This document shows positions 16,761 to 25,945 of a stretch of 64,000 bases of DNA, one piece after another. A program made the position numbers and the translations under genes. Below the pieces are notes generated by a model. It did no database searches. It was not told the DNA's origin and saw only the letters and a program-made list of their open reading frames with translations. How positions within the stretch are numbered: position 1 is the first letter of the stretch; every line of letters begins with the position of its first letter. The DNA is from Dyella telluris (lineage in GTDB: Bacteria; Pseudomonadota; Gammaproteobacteria; Xanthomonadales; Rhodanobacteraceae): NCBI RefSeq assembly GCF_014297575.1, contig NZ_CP060412.1, positions 3,348,001 through 3,412,000 of the forward strand. The letters run 5' to 3'.

Positions 16761-17745
16761 ATTCGTCCGTCAGTGTTGCCAACGTGTAGCGGCCTTGGGG
16801 CAGGGGATGCGAAGCGCGCGCGTACGCCTTGGGCGGAGTTATCGGCGACGCCTGCATACCGTGCAGGACGGGCTGCTGATGCACGTATCGTTTCTCACCA
16901 TGGCACGAATCGCGAAGCTGGGCTGGCTGTGGCGCAGTCTCTTTGACGTGCGTTGGCGGTGGAACGGCATCACCCGCTATGAAACCGGGCGGGACCTTTT
17001 TTCTCTGGATCGCGACAAATGGCTGACGGCCATGGCCGGAGGCGTACAAGAGCGCCTGATCGATCGGCGCATCCATGTGGGGCAGCAACGGTCCGAAGGC
17101 GTGGAGCACCTGCCGGACATGGTCGCGATTGGGCAGCGGATCGCCGATGTGATCGCGGGGATTTGGGCCCAGATGCCGAAGCGCCTGGTGATCCTGTCGC
17201 CACTGCATTACGTGTCGCAGTACGCCAACGTACTGGCGGTGCACGAAGTGCAGCGCGCGCTTGGCCTTGCCAACGTCGCCATCGTGTCCGGCGTCCCGCG
17301 CGATCAGTACGGCAGCGACGAGAGCGTGACGCCAGGCATCGAGATCTTGCACACGCATGGCGATGGCATGCGTAACAGTCTTGGCATCCGACTCGCGCGG
17401 TCGCTGAGGCGCGACCGGGTTGCGGTGCTGTTTGCCGACGCGGCGCCCTATTCGATGCAGAAGTACCCGATGGATACGGTGGAAGTAAGCATGCTCGGGC
17501 GGCCGTCGCGCATCCACGGGGGCATATTCCGCATGGGGCAGATCATGGACGTACTGTTGTTGCCGTACTACCTCACCTTCGAGCGTGGCCGGTTCGACGT
17601 GGTGCTGTTCGATCCGGTCGAGTTGGCCGACGCCACCGCACCGCAGCGCGTGGCCGATTGCATCGGTCGCGCCTTGACGCAGCATTACGAGAACAACCTG
17701 TTCGCGGGTTACCCCACGCTATACGGGTTTGCCCCCGTGCGCTGA
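16747..17745 (+). CDS. putative LpxL/HtrB-like (LPLAT superfamily) acyltransferase in the peptide-export operon
   Basis: A 332-residue protein starting at GTG 16747, which overlaps the exporter gene and has AGGG seven bases upstream. I do not recognise it with certainty. The pattern resembles lipid A acyltransferases: a His-containing strand (LVILSPLHYVSQYANVLAVHE), then a C-terminal block RVAVLFADAAPYS...VEVSMLGRPSRIHGGIFRMGQIMDVLLLPYYLTFERGRFD. In LpxL this region runs Gly-Asp-Gln, phage-like FFG, then a Pro-containing strand. It ends with TQHYENNLFAGYPTLYG, similar to the final peqYFW segment of that family. No signal peptide is clear. Its coupling to a peptide exporter raises the possibility of peptide or lipid acylation; this is inference. 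It could also be an immunity-like protein. Confidence 0.45.
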   Translation: MKHGEFVRQCCQRVAALGQGMRSARVRLGRSYRRRLHTVQDGLLMHVSFLTMARIAKLGWLWRSLFDVRWRWNGITRYETGRDLFSLDRDKWLTAMAGGVQERLIDRRIHVGQQRSEGVEHLPDMVAIGQRIADVIAGIWAQMPKRLVILSPLHYVSQYANVLAVHEVQRALGLANVAIVSGVPRDQYGSDESVTPGIEILHTHGDGMRNSLGIRLARSLRRDRVAVLFADAAPYSMQKYPMDTVEVSMLGRPSRIHGGIFRMGQIMDVLLLPYYLTFERGRFDVVLFDPVELADATAPQRVADCIGRALTQHYENNLFAGYPTLYGFAPVR

Positions 17746-17794
17746 GAGGCGCCCGGCTGATCGCTCCAGGACGACCGCAGGGTAGATCCGGCTC

Positions 17795-17825
17795 AAAAAA
17801 AAGCGGGCCCGAAGGCCCGCCTTTT
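17795..17825 (-). terminator. Rho-independent terminator after the TonB-dependent receptor gene
   Basis: GCGGGCC and GGCCCGC pair around CGAA; on the minus strand the hairpin is followed by a run of eight T (17802-17795). The plus strand has a shorter TTTT, so the hairpin may also end the peptide-export operon. Confidence 0.85.
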
Positions 17826-17848
17826 CGAAGTACTCCACTCTTTCGAGC

Positions 17849-20722
17849 TTAGAACTTCTGGTTGTACGACACGTACCAGTAACGGTCGATGTCGAACGCC
17901 GGATTGTACGGCGAGCTGCCGGTACCCGAGGTGGTCACCGAGTAGTAGTACGGACCCTTCTTGTTGAAGATGTTGTTCACACCGACAGAGAAGGTGCCCT
18001 TCCACGGAGCCGTGTAACGGAATTGCGCGTCGTTGAACGCCACCGAACCCTTCTGGCTCATGCCATAGGTGCCCCACCACGGATTGGTGTACTCCGGCGA
18101 GGAGCACTCGATGGTGGCGGTGTAGCAGCTGTCCTTCAGGCCCGAGTAGTAACGCACGGTCCAGCTGGCGCCGAACTGCTTGTAATCCCAGTCCAGCTGC
18201 AGGTTCGAACGCAGACGGTACAGGCCGTCTTCGCCGTCCATGAAGCCGACCGGCGTCTTGGCGACGGCGCCCGGACCCGACACGGTTTCGTACTTGGTCA
18301 GGTAGGTGCTGTCCGAAGCAATGCGGAAGCGGCCGAACGAGGTTTCCGGCAGACGGTAGTGGATACCGACGTCGTAGCCTTCGGTCTTCAGCGTGCCGAG
18401 GTTCGAGAGACCCTCGTTGAGCGAGTTGATCGAGCCTGCGACCAGGTTCGAGGTCGCCGTCGCGGTGCGGCTGAAGTTGTTGCAGAAGTTCTGGTCGTTG
18501 TTGATGTAGCAGTAGTTGACGATGTCCTGCGCCAACACCGACGAGACGATGTTCTTCACGTAGATGTTGTAGTAGTCAACCGTGAAGTCCAGGCCTTCCA
18601 CGTAGTGCGGGCTGTAGACCAGGCCCAGCGTACGGGTGATCGACGTTTCCGGCTTCAGGTTCGGGTTCGAACCGGAGAGGAACGCCACCGGCGTCTGGCC
18701 ACCGTTGGTGCTGGTGATCTGCTGGCCGGTCTGGTCGACCTGGCGGTAGTTCGCCGGCACGCCTGCGGCGGTACAACGAGCCTTGACGCTGGCATTGGTA
18801 GCTGCGGCGCCGTACTTGGAATCGCACGGATCCAGGAACGTCTCGAAGCTCTGGCCGGTGCCACCGTACAGGTCGCTGATGGTCGGAGCGCGGAAGCCCT
18901 GCGCCCAGGTGCCACGGACCAGCAGGTCTGCGAACGGACGGTAGCGGAAGCTGTACTTGTTGTTGGTGGTGCTGCCGAAGTTGCTGTAGTGCGAGTAACG
19001 GCTGGCGATGTTGATGCCCAGTTCCTGGGCGCCCGGCAGGTCACGCAGAAGCGGCACGTCGAGCTCGGCGTAGGCTTCGTTGGTGTTGTACGCACCGGAG
19101 GTCGGGGCGCTGGCCAGGTTGGTGGTCAGGCCGGCCGAGTCGGCGGCGTCCGGACGGAAGTTGCCCTTCTCGCCGCGGTGCTCCACGCCCACTGCCAGGT
19201 TGACCGTACCGGCCGGCAGGTCGAACAGGCCGCCGGACACGTTGGCCGACCAGTCGGAGGTGTAGCTGTGCTGGCGGTCGGTGCTGCGGTAGTTCAGGTA
19301 GTTCCACAGCTGCTGCGAGGTGGCACCCGGACCGGCAAGGATGTTCCAGGGGATGCAACCCTGGGCACGGTCAGCGGCGCTGGCGCAGGCGACCTGGCCG
19401 TCGATGGTGGTCGTCGGGCCCAGGGCCGCGCGAGCGTGCGGCAGGTAGATGTTGCCGGTGCCCTGGATGCGGATCTTGTTGGCGTCGTAGGTGAAGCCAG
19501 CGTCCCACGACCAGTCGTGGTTCAGGAACTGGAAGTAGCCTTCGGCGCCCAGGTCGATGTGAGCCAGGTTCGACTGCGTGTCGGTGATGCGGGGCATTTC
19601 CACCGTGCGGCGGAAGAATTCAACGTCCTGGCCCGGGTACGGGTTGTAGGCGTTCTGGCCGCTGATCAGCACCGGATCGTCAGCGACGCCCGACTGGAAC
19701 GGGTAGCCGGCAAGCTGGCTGGAGGTGTCGCGCGAGCTGTAGCTGGCGGCGGCGCGCAGCGTGATGTTGTCGGTGAGCTTGTAGCGATCCTGCAGGTACA
19801 GGTTCTTCAGCTTCGTGCCGGCGCGGAAGGTCATGTCCTTCTGCGTGTTGTACTTGTCGGCGGTGCTGCTGGAGTCGTACGCGTGGTAGCCAGCCGGTGC
19901 GCCAGGCGTGGTCGTCTGCGAACCGTGGTTGTAGACGTACTGGTCACCCGTGGTCGGGTCGACCACGCGGCCGTACGGGCCAAGGCCCAGGCCAGCGGTC
20001 GGGTGACGCGGACCCTGTGCGTACGAGGTTTCCGGACGCTCGCTGTTCCACATCGGGTCGGTGTTCTGGTACGACGCTCCGAGGATGATGGAGTTCTTTT
20101 CGGTCGAGTGACCCCAGGTGAAGTCGTAGTTCTGCGTCTCGCCGTCACCCTTGCCGTTCTGGCCGTAGTAGACGTTGGCTTCAGCGCCGTCGAACTTCTC
20201 GCGGGTGATGATGTTGACCACGCCGCCGATGGCGTCGGAGCCGTAGATGGACGAGGCGCCATCCTTGAGGATGTCGATGCGCTCGATCATGGCGACCGGG
20301 ATGGTCGACAGGTCGGTCAGGCCCGAGAGGCTGGTGCTCCAGCGACGGCCGTTGACCAGCACCAGGGTACGCTGCGAACCCAGGTTGCGGATGTTGACGT
20401 AGCGGCCGCCGACGTCAGCGCCCGAGGACAGCGTGTCCTGCGGGGTGATGTCCGGCGTACCGGCGGAAGGCATGCGGGCCAGGATGTCGTTGACGTTGGT
20501 CAGACCGGTCGCCTGGATGGCGGCCTTGTCCATGGTGAAGACCGGCTGCGAGGTTTCCACGTCCACGCTGCGGATGCGCGAACCGGTCACGGTGACGGTT
20601 TCGAGGCTCTTGGCCGAACCCTGGTCAGCCTGGGCGGGGGCAGCATCCTGTGCAGCCACCGACCACGTCTGCAGCACGAGCGCTGCGGCGATGGCAGTAG
20701 CCAGCAGTGTCTTTTGCTTCAT
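17849..20722 (-). CDS. TonB-dependent outer-membrane receptor
   Basis: A 957-residue receptor. ATG 20722 is preceded by GGAG and opens a signal peptide ([25 protein letters not shown]); the longer frame to 20830 is not protein-like. A TonB-box-like stretch ([14 protein letters not shown]) precedes the plug domain (residues about 55-170: [61 protein letters not shown]). A 22-strand barrel should follow, ending in the aromatic C-terminal strand [10 protein letters not shown]. Four Cys pairs sit in the loops. The large size and the ...[16 protein letters not shown] motif fit the Xanthomonadales receptors for oligosaccharides, peptides or siderophores. The substrate cannot be told; no uptake partner is adjacent. 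Confidence 0.92.
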   Translation of the reverse strand: MKQKTLLATAIAAALVLQTWSVAAQDAAPAQADQGSAKSLETVTVTGSRIRSVDVETSQPVFTMDKAAIQATGLTNVNDILARMPSAGTPDITPQDTLSSGADVGGRYVNIRNLGSQRTLVLVNGRRWSTSLSGLTDLSTIPVAMIERIDILKDGASSIYGSDAIGGVVNIITREKFDGAEANVYYGQNGKGDGETQNYDFTWGHSTEKNSIILGASYQNTDPMWNSERPETSYAQGPRHPTAGLGLGPYGRVVDPTTGDQYVYNHGSQTTTPGAPAGYHAYDSSSTADKYNTQKDMTFRAGTKLKNLYLQDRYKLTDNITLRAAASYSSRDTSSQLAGYPFQSGVADDPVLISGQNAYNPYPGQDVEFFRRTVEMPRITDTQSNLAHIDLGAEGYFQFLNHDWSWDAGFTYDANKIRIQGTGNIYLPHARAALGPTTTIDGQVACASAADRAQGCIPWNILAGPGATSQQLWNYLNYRSTDRQHSYTSDWSANVSGGLFDLPAGTVNLAVGVEHRGEKGNFRPDAADSAGLTTNLASAPTSGAYNTNEAYAELDVPLLRDLPGAQELGINIASRYSHYSNFGSTTNNKYSFRYRPFADLLVRGTWAQGFRAPTISDLYGGTGQSFETFLDPCDSKYGAAATNASVKARCTAAGVPANYRQVDQTGQQITSTNGGQTPVAFLSGSNPNLKPETSITRTLGLVYSPHYVEGLDFTVDYYNIYVKNIVSSVLAQDIVNYCYINNDQNFCNNFSRTATATSNLVAGSINSLNEGLSNLGTLKTEGYDVGIHYRLPETSFGRFRIASDSTYLTKYETVSGPGAVAKTPVGFMDGEDGLYRLRSNLQLDWDYKQFGASWTVRYYSGLKDSCYTATIECSSPEYTNPWWGTYGMSQKGSVAFNDAQFRYTAPWKGTFSVGVNNIFNKKGPYYYSVTTSGTGSSPYNPAFDIDRYWYVSYNQKF

Positions 20723-21076
20723 TGTTGGAACTCCGAACAAAAAATAGCCATCAGCCAGCACGCGAGGGCTGGACATCAGGGTATGGGGATGGCGCGTCCA
20801 GCCTTGGGGAAGGGGTCCGTGCCGTGGCATCGCCGGGCTTGGGGGACAGGCGATGTAATCCCGAAGTTAAAACAAAGTGACGTGTAGGTGCAAGCCTGGT
20901 GCAACAGTCAGGTGATAGTAGGTTTTGCCGTGGGAACACCATGATTTCAGTGCCAGCAACGCTCTTGAGCGTTCTGCGCTGGTTGACATCCGGGTTGTTC
21001 CGGGGGCTGTGTTCGCACCCCATGCCTTCACGGTGTTCGCCCGCTACACTGGCGCTTTGCCGCCATCCGCTTGCCC
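20723..21076. other. divergent promoter region, TonB-dependent receptor / lgt
   Basis: About 354 bases between two divergent genes. Extended frames of both neighbours run into it but show no family similarity. It must contain both promoters; I saw no clear operator, riboswitch or Fur-box-like palindrome. Confidence 0.4.
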
Positions 21077-21973
21077 ATGACGCAGCCCTTCACCGTTGCC
21101 TTCGACCCCGTAGCCCTCAAGCTGGGGCCGCTACAGATCCACTGGTATGGCCTGATGTATCTGGGGGGCTTTCTCGGCGCCTGGCTGGTGGCCGAGTACC
21201 GCCGGCAGCGCGGTCGCCTGCCGGTGTCGCGCGATGCGCTGGGCGACCTGGCGTTCTACGTGATGATGGGTGTGATCATCGGTGGACGCATCTGGTACAT
21301 GCTGTTCTACGCCGACATCCACTGGATCTGGCAGGACCCGCTGGCCCTGTTCCGCGTGTGGGATGGCGGCATGAGTTTCCATGGCGGCCTGCTCGGCGTG
21401 CTCGCCGCCGGCCTTTGGTGGTCGCGCCGCAACAACATGCATTTCTTCGACACGGTGGATTTCGTCGCGCCGCTGGTGCCGATCGGACTTGGCCTGGGGC
21501 GACTGGGCAATTTCATCAACGGCGAGCTGTGGGGCAAGCCCGGCACGGTGCCGTGGGCCATGATCTTCCCGAATGCACGCTCGGCCGATGTGGACTGGGC
21601 CGCGGCGCATCCGCAGTGGCAGGCGACACTGGCCCAGTTTGGCGGGCTGCCGCGCCATCCTTCGCAGCTCTATGAAATGCTGCTCGAGGGCGTGGTGATG
21701 TTCACCGTGCTCTTCCTGGTGTCGCTCAAGCCGCGTCCGCGTTACCTCATCTCGGGGCTGTTCGCGCTGCTGTATGGCTGCTTCCGCTTCGGCGTGGAGT
21801 TTGTGCGCGTGCCCGACCCGCAGCTGGGTTATCTGGCATGGGGCTGGCTCACCATGGGGCAGATCCAGTCGCTGCCGCTGGTCGCCATTGGCCTGGTGCT
21901 GCTGGCGATGGCCCGCAAGGCGCCGACCATGCGTCTGTACAACGTGTCGATGCCCAACGAGGGCAAGGAGTAA
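21077..21973 (+). CDS. lgt: phosphatidylglycerol--prolipoprotein diacylglyceryl transferase
   Basis: A 298-residue, seven-helix inner-membrane enzyme. It transfers diacylglycerol from phosphatidylglycerol to the lipobox Cys of prolipoproteins. The Lgt signature [15 protein letters not shown] lies at 139-153, with R142 equivalent to the essential Arg143 of E. coli and H102 (GGMSFHGG) equivalent to His103. ATG 21077 is preferred over TTG 21071. It heads lgt-thyA-folA; thyA begins 3 bases after the lgt stop. Confidence 0.95.
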   Translation: MTQPFTVAFDPVALKLGPLQIHWYGLMYLGGFLGAWLVAEYRRQRGRLPVSRDALGDLAFYVMMGVIIGGRIWYMLFYADIHWIWQDPLALFRVWDGGMSFHGGLLGVLAAGLWWSRRNNMHFFDTVDFVAPLVPIGLGLGRLGNFINGELWGKPGTVPWAMIFPNARSADVDWAAAHPQWQATLAQFGGLPRHPSQLYEMLLEGVVMFTVLFLVSLKPRPRYLISGLFALLYGCFRFGVEFVRVPDPQLGYLAWGWLTMGQIQSLPLVAIGLVLLAMARKAPTMRLYNVSMPNEGKE

Positions 21974-21976
21974 GCC

Positions 21977-22771
21977 GTGCGCGCCTATCTGGACCTGCTT
22001 CAACACGTGCTGGATCACGGCGCCGAGAAAGCGGACCGCACGGGCACGGGTACGCGCAGTGTGTTCGGCTGGCAGATGCGCTTTGACCTGTCGGAAGGGT
22101 TTCCGCTGGTCACCACCAAGAAGCTGCACCTGAAGTCGATCATCCATGAGCTGATCTGGTTCCTGCAGGGCGATACCAACATTGCCTATCTGAAGGAAAA
22201 CGGCGTCAGCATCTGGGACGAATGGGCCGACGAGCATGGCGAGCTTGGCCCCGTATACGGTCAACAATGGCGCGCCTGGCCCACGGCCGATGGCGGCGTA
22301 GTGGACCAGATCCGCTGGGTGGTGGACGAGATCCGGCGCAACCCGGATTCCCGCCGACTGGTGGTGAGTGCGTGGAACGTCGGCGAGCTGCCGAAAATGG
22401 CGCTGATGCCGTGCCACGCCCTGTTCCAGTTCTATGTGGCGGACGGCAAGCTCAGCTGCCAGCTTTACCAGCGCTCGGCGGACATTTTCCTCGGCGTGCC
22501 GTTCAATATCGCCAGTTACGCGCTGCTGACCCAGATGATTGCGCAGGTATGCGGCCTGGGCGTGGGCGATTTCGTCCATACGCTGGGTGATGCCCACCTG
22601 TACAACAACCACGTGGAGCAGGCCCGCCTGCAGCTGACCCGGGAACCCCGGCCGCTGCCGCAGCTGCAGCTCAATCCGGAGGTCAGTTCGGTGTTCGACT
22701 TCCGTTTCGAGGACGTCGCCATCGTCGGTTACGAGCCGTACAGCGCCATCAAGGCCCCGGTGGCGGTATAA
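21977..22771 (+). CDS. thyA: thymidylate synthase
   Basis: A 264-residue protein, the same length as E. coli ThyA, starting at GTG 21977. It methylates dUMP to dTMP with methylenetetrahydrofolate. The catalytic C146 sits in [14 protein letters not shown]21 ([10 protein letters not shown]), the [22 protein letters not shown] substrate-binding block and [12 protein letters not shown] are intact, and the C-terminus ends PVAV. It is co-oriented with lgt and folA, so dTMP synthesis and dihydrofolate recycling are encoded together. Confidence 0.97.
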   Translation: MRAYLDLLQHVLDHGAEKADRTGTGTRSVFGWQMRFDLSEGFPLVTTKKLHLKSIIHELIWFLQGDTNIAYLKENGVSIWDEWADEHGELGPVYGQQWRAWPTADGGVVDQIRWVVDEIRRNPDSRRLVVSAWNVGELPKMALMPCHALFQFYVADGKLSCQLYQRSADIFLGVPFNIASYALLTQMIAQVCGLGVGDFVHTLGDAHLYNNHVEQARLQLTREPRPLPQLQLNPEVSSVFDFRFEDVAIVGYEPYSAIKAPVAV

Positions 22772-22924
22772 CAGGCTGCTGCCAGGGCCCTTGCTGACGC
22801 GAAGACCCGGCACGGGCTGTCATTGGGCGGGGATAAGGGGCGGCATCCTGCTAAGATCGGCGCCGCGCGACGCCCCTGGCCGGCGGCGCGGGTGGTCAAC
22901 ATTGTCGATGATTCAAGGATTTCC

Positions 22925-23413
22925 ATGGCTATTTCGCTGATTGCCGCGCTGGATGAGAACTTCGCCATTGGCCGCAAGGGCCAGTTGCCGTGGCACCTGC
23001 CGGATGACCTGCGCTGGTTCAAGGAGCTCACCCTCGGCAAGTACGTGCTGATGGGCTACAACACGGCCGTCGCCATCGGCCGCCCCCTGCCGGACCGCAC
23101 CAACCTGGTGTTGAGCCGCAAGCACGAGGCGCCGTTCCCGGGCCAGATCACGGTGCGGTCGCTGGCCGAGGGCCATGCCCGCGCCGGCGGCACCGGCCTG
23201 ATGGTGATCGGCGGCGGTGAGGTCTATGCCGAAGCCCTGCCCAGCGCGCGTCGCCTTTACCTCACCTGGGTGAATGCCGCCGTGGACGGTGCCGACACGT
23301 TCTTCCCAGGCGTGCATTTCAGCGACTGGACGGAAGTCTCCCGCGTGCATCACAAGAAGGATGCCAACCACGCGTACGACTTCGACATGGTCGAGTACAT
23401 CCGCGCCGACTGA
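22925..23413 (+). CDS. folA: dihydrofolate reductase
   Basis: A 162-residue enzyme that reduces dihydrofolate to tetrahydrofolate with NADPH. Visible features are ALDENFAIGRKGQLPWHLPDDLRWFKELT (with the Trp-Asp pair of the active-site region), GRPLPDRTNLVLSR for NADPH and VIGGGEVYAEALP. The usual active-site phrase GRxTxxSIG reads GYNTAVAIG here. AAGGA lies just upstream of ATG 22925. It follows thyA after 153 bases, and thyA produces its substrate. Confidence 0.96.
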   Translation: MAISLIAALDENFAIGRKGQLPWHLPDDLRWFKELTLGKYVLMGYNTAVAIGRPLPDRTNLVLSRKHEAPFPGQITVRSLAEGHARAGGTGLMVIGGGEVYAEALPSARRLYLTWVNAAVDGADTFFPGVHFSDWTEVSRVHHKKDANHAYDFDMVEYIRAD

Positions 23414-23450
23414 GCGGCGCTGCACCGTGCCCACTCCGAGGGCCGATGCC

Positions 23451-24380
23451 ATGCATGTCATGGCCGGCGTCCTGATCGACTCCCAAGGGCGCGTGCTGCT
23501 GGCACAGCGCCCCCCTGGCAAGCACCTGGCGGGGCTGTGGGAATTTCCCGGTGGAAAGCTCGAGGCGGGCGAAGCGCCTGCCGACGGGCTCGTGCGCGAG
23601 TTGCACGAGGAGCTGGGGGTTGAGGCGACGGTAAGCGAGCCGCTGATCCGGGTGCCCTGGCATTACGGCGAACGTAGCCTCCTGCTCGACGCACGCATGG
23701 TGCGGGCGTGGCAGGGCGAGCCCGCCTCGCTGGACGGGCAGGCGCTGCAGTGGCGTTTTCCGGACGCCGTTGACCTGGGCATGCTGGCACCCGCCGACCA
23801 GCACATTCTTCGCGCGCTGCAATTGCCAGTGCGCTACGCCATCACGGCCGACGCGCCGACGTCGGCACAGGACGAATGGCAGAACTGCCTGCGCCGTGCC
23901 ATCGCGGCAGGTGAACAGATGATCCTGCTCCGTTTTCCACAGTGGCCGCCGGCCCGGATTCGCGCGCTGGCCGCCACCCTGCTGCCCGAGGCGCGTGCGC
24001 GCGGGGCACGCCTGCTGCTCAGCGGTGATGTCGACGGCGCGCTGGCGCTGGGCGAGGGCGTGGGCGTGCAGCTGAAAGCGGCACAGATCGGCCAGTGGCA
24101 GGAGCGTCCCTTGCCGTCGACACAGTGGATCGGGGCGAGCTGCCACGACGCCGACGATCTCGGGCGGGCGCTGGGTATTGCCGATTTCGCCACCTTGTCG
24201 CCGGTGGCTGTCACGGCGACGCATCCCGATGCGTCGCCGCTGGGGTGGAGCGCATTCACGCAGCTGGTCGATGCATCACCCTTGCCGGTCTATGCGCTGG
24301 GTGGCATGACCATGGAGCAGCTTGAACCGGCGCGACAGGCGGGCGGGCAGGGCGTGGCAGGTATCCGCGGATTCTGGTGA
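23451..24380 (+). CDS. mutT: MutT-type Nudix hydrolase fused to a ThiE-like (thiamine phosphate synthase) domain
   Basis: A 309-residue two-domain protein. Residues 1-130 are a MutT Nudix domain with the complete box GGKLEAGEAPADGLVRELHEELGV at about 34-57; MutT removes 8-oxo-dGTP from the nucleotide pool. Residues from about 135 on form a TIM-barrel of the ThiE/TenI type (LPVRYAITADAP, GARLLLSGDVDGALALGEGVGVQL, YALGGMTMEQLEPARQAGGQGVAGIRGFW). This fusion is common in gammaproteobacteria, where the ThiE part has an unproven role. GAGGG lies 8 bases before ATG 23451. Confidence 0.92.
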   Translation: MHVMAGVLIDSQGRVLLAQRPPGKHLAGLWEFPGGKLEAGEAPADGLVRELHEELGVEATVSEPLIRVPWHYGERSLLLDARMVRAWQGEPASLDGQALQWRFPDAVDLGMLAPADQHILRALQLPVRYAITADAPTSAQDEWQNCLRRAIAAGEQMILLRFPQWPPARIRALAATLLPEARARGARLLLSGDVDGALALGEGVGVQLKAAQIGQWQERPLPSTQWIGASCHDADDLGRALGIADFATLSPVAVTATHPDASPLGWSAFTQLVDASPLPVYALGGMTMEQLEPARQAGGQGVAGIRGFW

Positions 24381-24401
24381 GCCTCGCCGGACGGCGTGGC
24401 T

Positions 24402-25025
24402 TCAGTGCCTGGCCTGGGCCAGCGACAGGTAACGTGCGTGCAGTTCGGCCACGGCGTGGTCGAGGGTCGCTTCGTCGCCCTGATTCTCGATGACATCATG
24501 GGCCAGCGACAGGCGATGCTCGCGCCGTGCCTGGCGTTCGATCATCCGTCGCGCGAGCGCCTCGTCGATGCCGTCGCGCAGCATCAATCGCTGCAGTTGC
24601 ACGGATTCGGGGGCATCCACCACAAGGACGCGATCCACCCAGCGATAGTGATCGTGATTCTCGGCAAATAGCGGAATGGCCAGCAGACAGTAAGGGCCGC
24701 GGTCGGCCATCACGTGCTCGCGCAGCCACGTGCGCACGCGCGGATGCGTGATGGCTTCCAGCGCGCGTCGTTCCGCGTCGTTGCCGAACACGCGCTGGCG
24801 CATGGCGGCGCGGTCGAGTTCACCGCGTGCATCAAGCACGTCGGCGCCGAAGTGGGCCACGATCTCGCCCAGCCCCGCCGAACCCGGTGCGATGACCTCA
24901 CGCGCCGCGATATCGGCGTCGTAGACATGGATGCCAAGCGCCTCGAAACGCCGCGACACGGCGCTCTTGCCCGCGGCGATGCCGCCGGTAAGGGCGACAA
25001 CGAAGCGCGGGTGCGTGGAGGTCAC
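24402..25025 (-). CDS. coaE: dephospho-CoA kinase
   Basis: A 207-residue P-loop kinase for the last step of coenzyme A synthesis. It has Walker A GGIAAGKS at 14-21, the substrate segment YDADIAAREV, the lid/Arg region RQARREHR and the HPRVRTW motif. GTG 25025 overlaps the pilD stop as GTGA. The pilBCD-coaE order is conserved in many gammaproteobacteria. Confidence 0.95.
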   Translation of the reverse strand: MTSTHPRFVVALTGGIAAGKSAVSRRFEALGIHVYDADIAAREVIAPGSAGLGEIVAHFGADVLDARGELDRAAMRQRVFGNDAERRALEAITHPRVRTWLREHVMADRGPYCLLAIPLFAENHDHYRWVDRVLVVDAPESVQLQRLMLRDGIDEALARRMIERQARREHRLSLAHDVIENQGDEATLDHAVAELHARYLSLAQARH

Positions 25026-25879
25026 TTCAGCCCCATCATTTGCATGTACTGGTGCAACAACCATTCACCGGCCACGAACCAGACCCAGCCGGCCGCGGCG
25101 ATGAAGGGGCCGAACGGCATGGGGATATCCCGGCCGTGCTTGCGCAGCGCGATCAGGCCACCACCCACGATGGCACCGATCAGCGACGAAAGCAGGATGA
25201 TCGGCAGCAAGGCCGTGGGGCCCATCCATGCGCCCAGTGCGGCGAGTAGCTTGAAGTCGCCGTAACCCATGCCTTCCTTGCCGGTGAGCAGCTTGAACAG
25301 CCAGTACACGCTCCACAGGCTCAGGTAGCCGATAGCGGCACCCACGATCGCCGTGCCGGGCAGCACGAACATCGGCAGCAGGCTGAGCAGCAGGCCCAAC
25401 CACAGCAAGGGGTAATTGAGTTGGTCGGGCAGGTACTGCGTGCGGAAATCGATGCCGGCCAGCGCGATGAGCATCCAGGTGAACACCAGGCCGGCCAGTG
25501 CGACCGGATTGAGGCCGAACTTCCACACGATCACCGCGCTGGCCAGTCCGCTCAGCAATTCCACCAGCGGATACTGGATGGAGATCGGCGCCTTGCAGTA
25601 GCGACAACGCCCGCCCAGCAGCAGCCAGCCGAACAACGGGATGTTGTCGCGTGCCGTCAGCGGATGCTTGCAGTGAGGACAGTGGGACGGCTCGCGCACG
25701 ATGCCGGGGGGCAACGCCGTGGCGTCGGGCTCCATGGCCAGCGTATCGAACGCATCCATGCGCCACTGCGCCATCAGGCGCGCCGGCAGGCGCAGGATCA
25801 CCACATTCAGGAAGCTGCCGACCAGCAGGCCAAGGACGCCGGCGGCCGTGATCCAGCCCCAGGGGGGGAGTGCAAGCAT
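25022..25879 (-). CDS. pilD: type IV prepilin peptidase / N-methyltransferase
   Basis: A 285-residue polytopic membrane protease that cleaves prepilin leaders and N-methylates the new N-terminus. The cytoplasmic zinc-binding loop has two CxxC pairs (C67/C70 and C92/C95). The catalytic aspartates are D144 (AGIDFRTQYLPD) and D208 in the GMGYGDFKLLAA motif. Substrates in this window include PilA (41427) and the PilW/PilX minor pilins (start of window). Confidence 0.96.
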   Translation of the reverse strand: MLALPPWGWITAAGVLGLLVGSFLNVVILRLPARLMAQWRMDAFDTLAMEPDATALPPGIVREPSHCPHCKHPLTARDNIPLFGWLLLGGRCRYCKAPISIQYPLVELLSGLASAVIVWKFGLNPVALAGLVFTWMLIALAGIDFRTQYLPDQLNYPLLWLGLLLSLLPMFVLPGTAIVGAAIGYLSLWSVYWLFKLLTGKEGMGYGDFKLLAALGAWMGPTALLPIILLSSLIGAIVGGGLIALRKHGRDIPMPFGPFIAAAGWVWFVAGEWLLHQYMQMMGLK

Positions 25880-25898
25880 GAGGACTTCCGAAGGCTAT

Positions 25899-25930
25899 AA
25901 AAAAAGCCCCCCTCCCGGCGGGAGAGGGGC
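25899..25930 (-). terminator. Rho-independent terminator between pilC and pilD
   Basis: On the minus strand a GC-rich hairpin (GCCCCTCTCCCG / CGGGAGGGGGGC) is followed by seven T (25905-25899). It lies between the pilC stop and the pilD start, so pilD-coaE probably has its own promoter or depends on read-through. Confidence 0.8.
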
Positions 25931-25945
25931 CTGGATGACGGGAGC

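Noticed and set aside
17849..20887. Long plus-strand frame (954 codons) opposite the TonB-dependent receptor
   Set aside because: It is a GC-rich antisense shadow: Val/Arg/Gly repeats, no domains, while the minus strand encodes a complete receptor.
21131..22813. Long minus-strand frame across lgt and thyA
   Set aside because: Both lgt and thyA are complete with catalytic residues on the plus strand; the antisense frame is His/Arg/Gln-rich noise.
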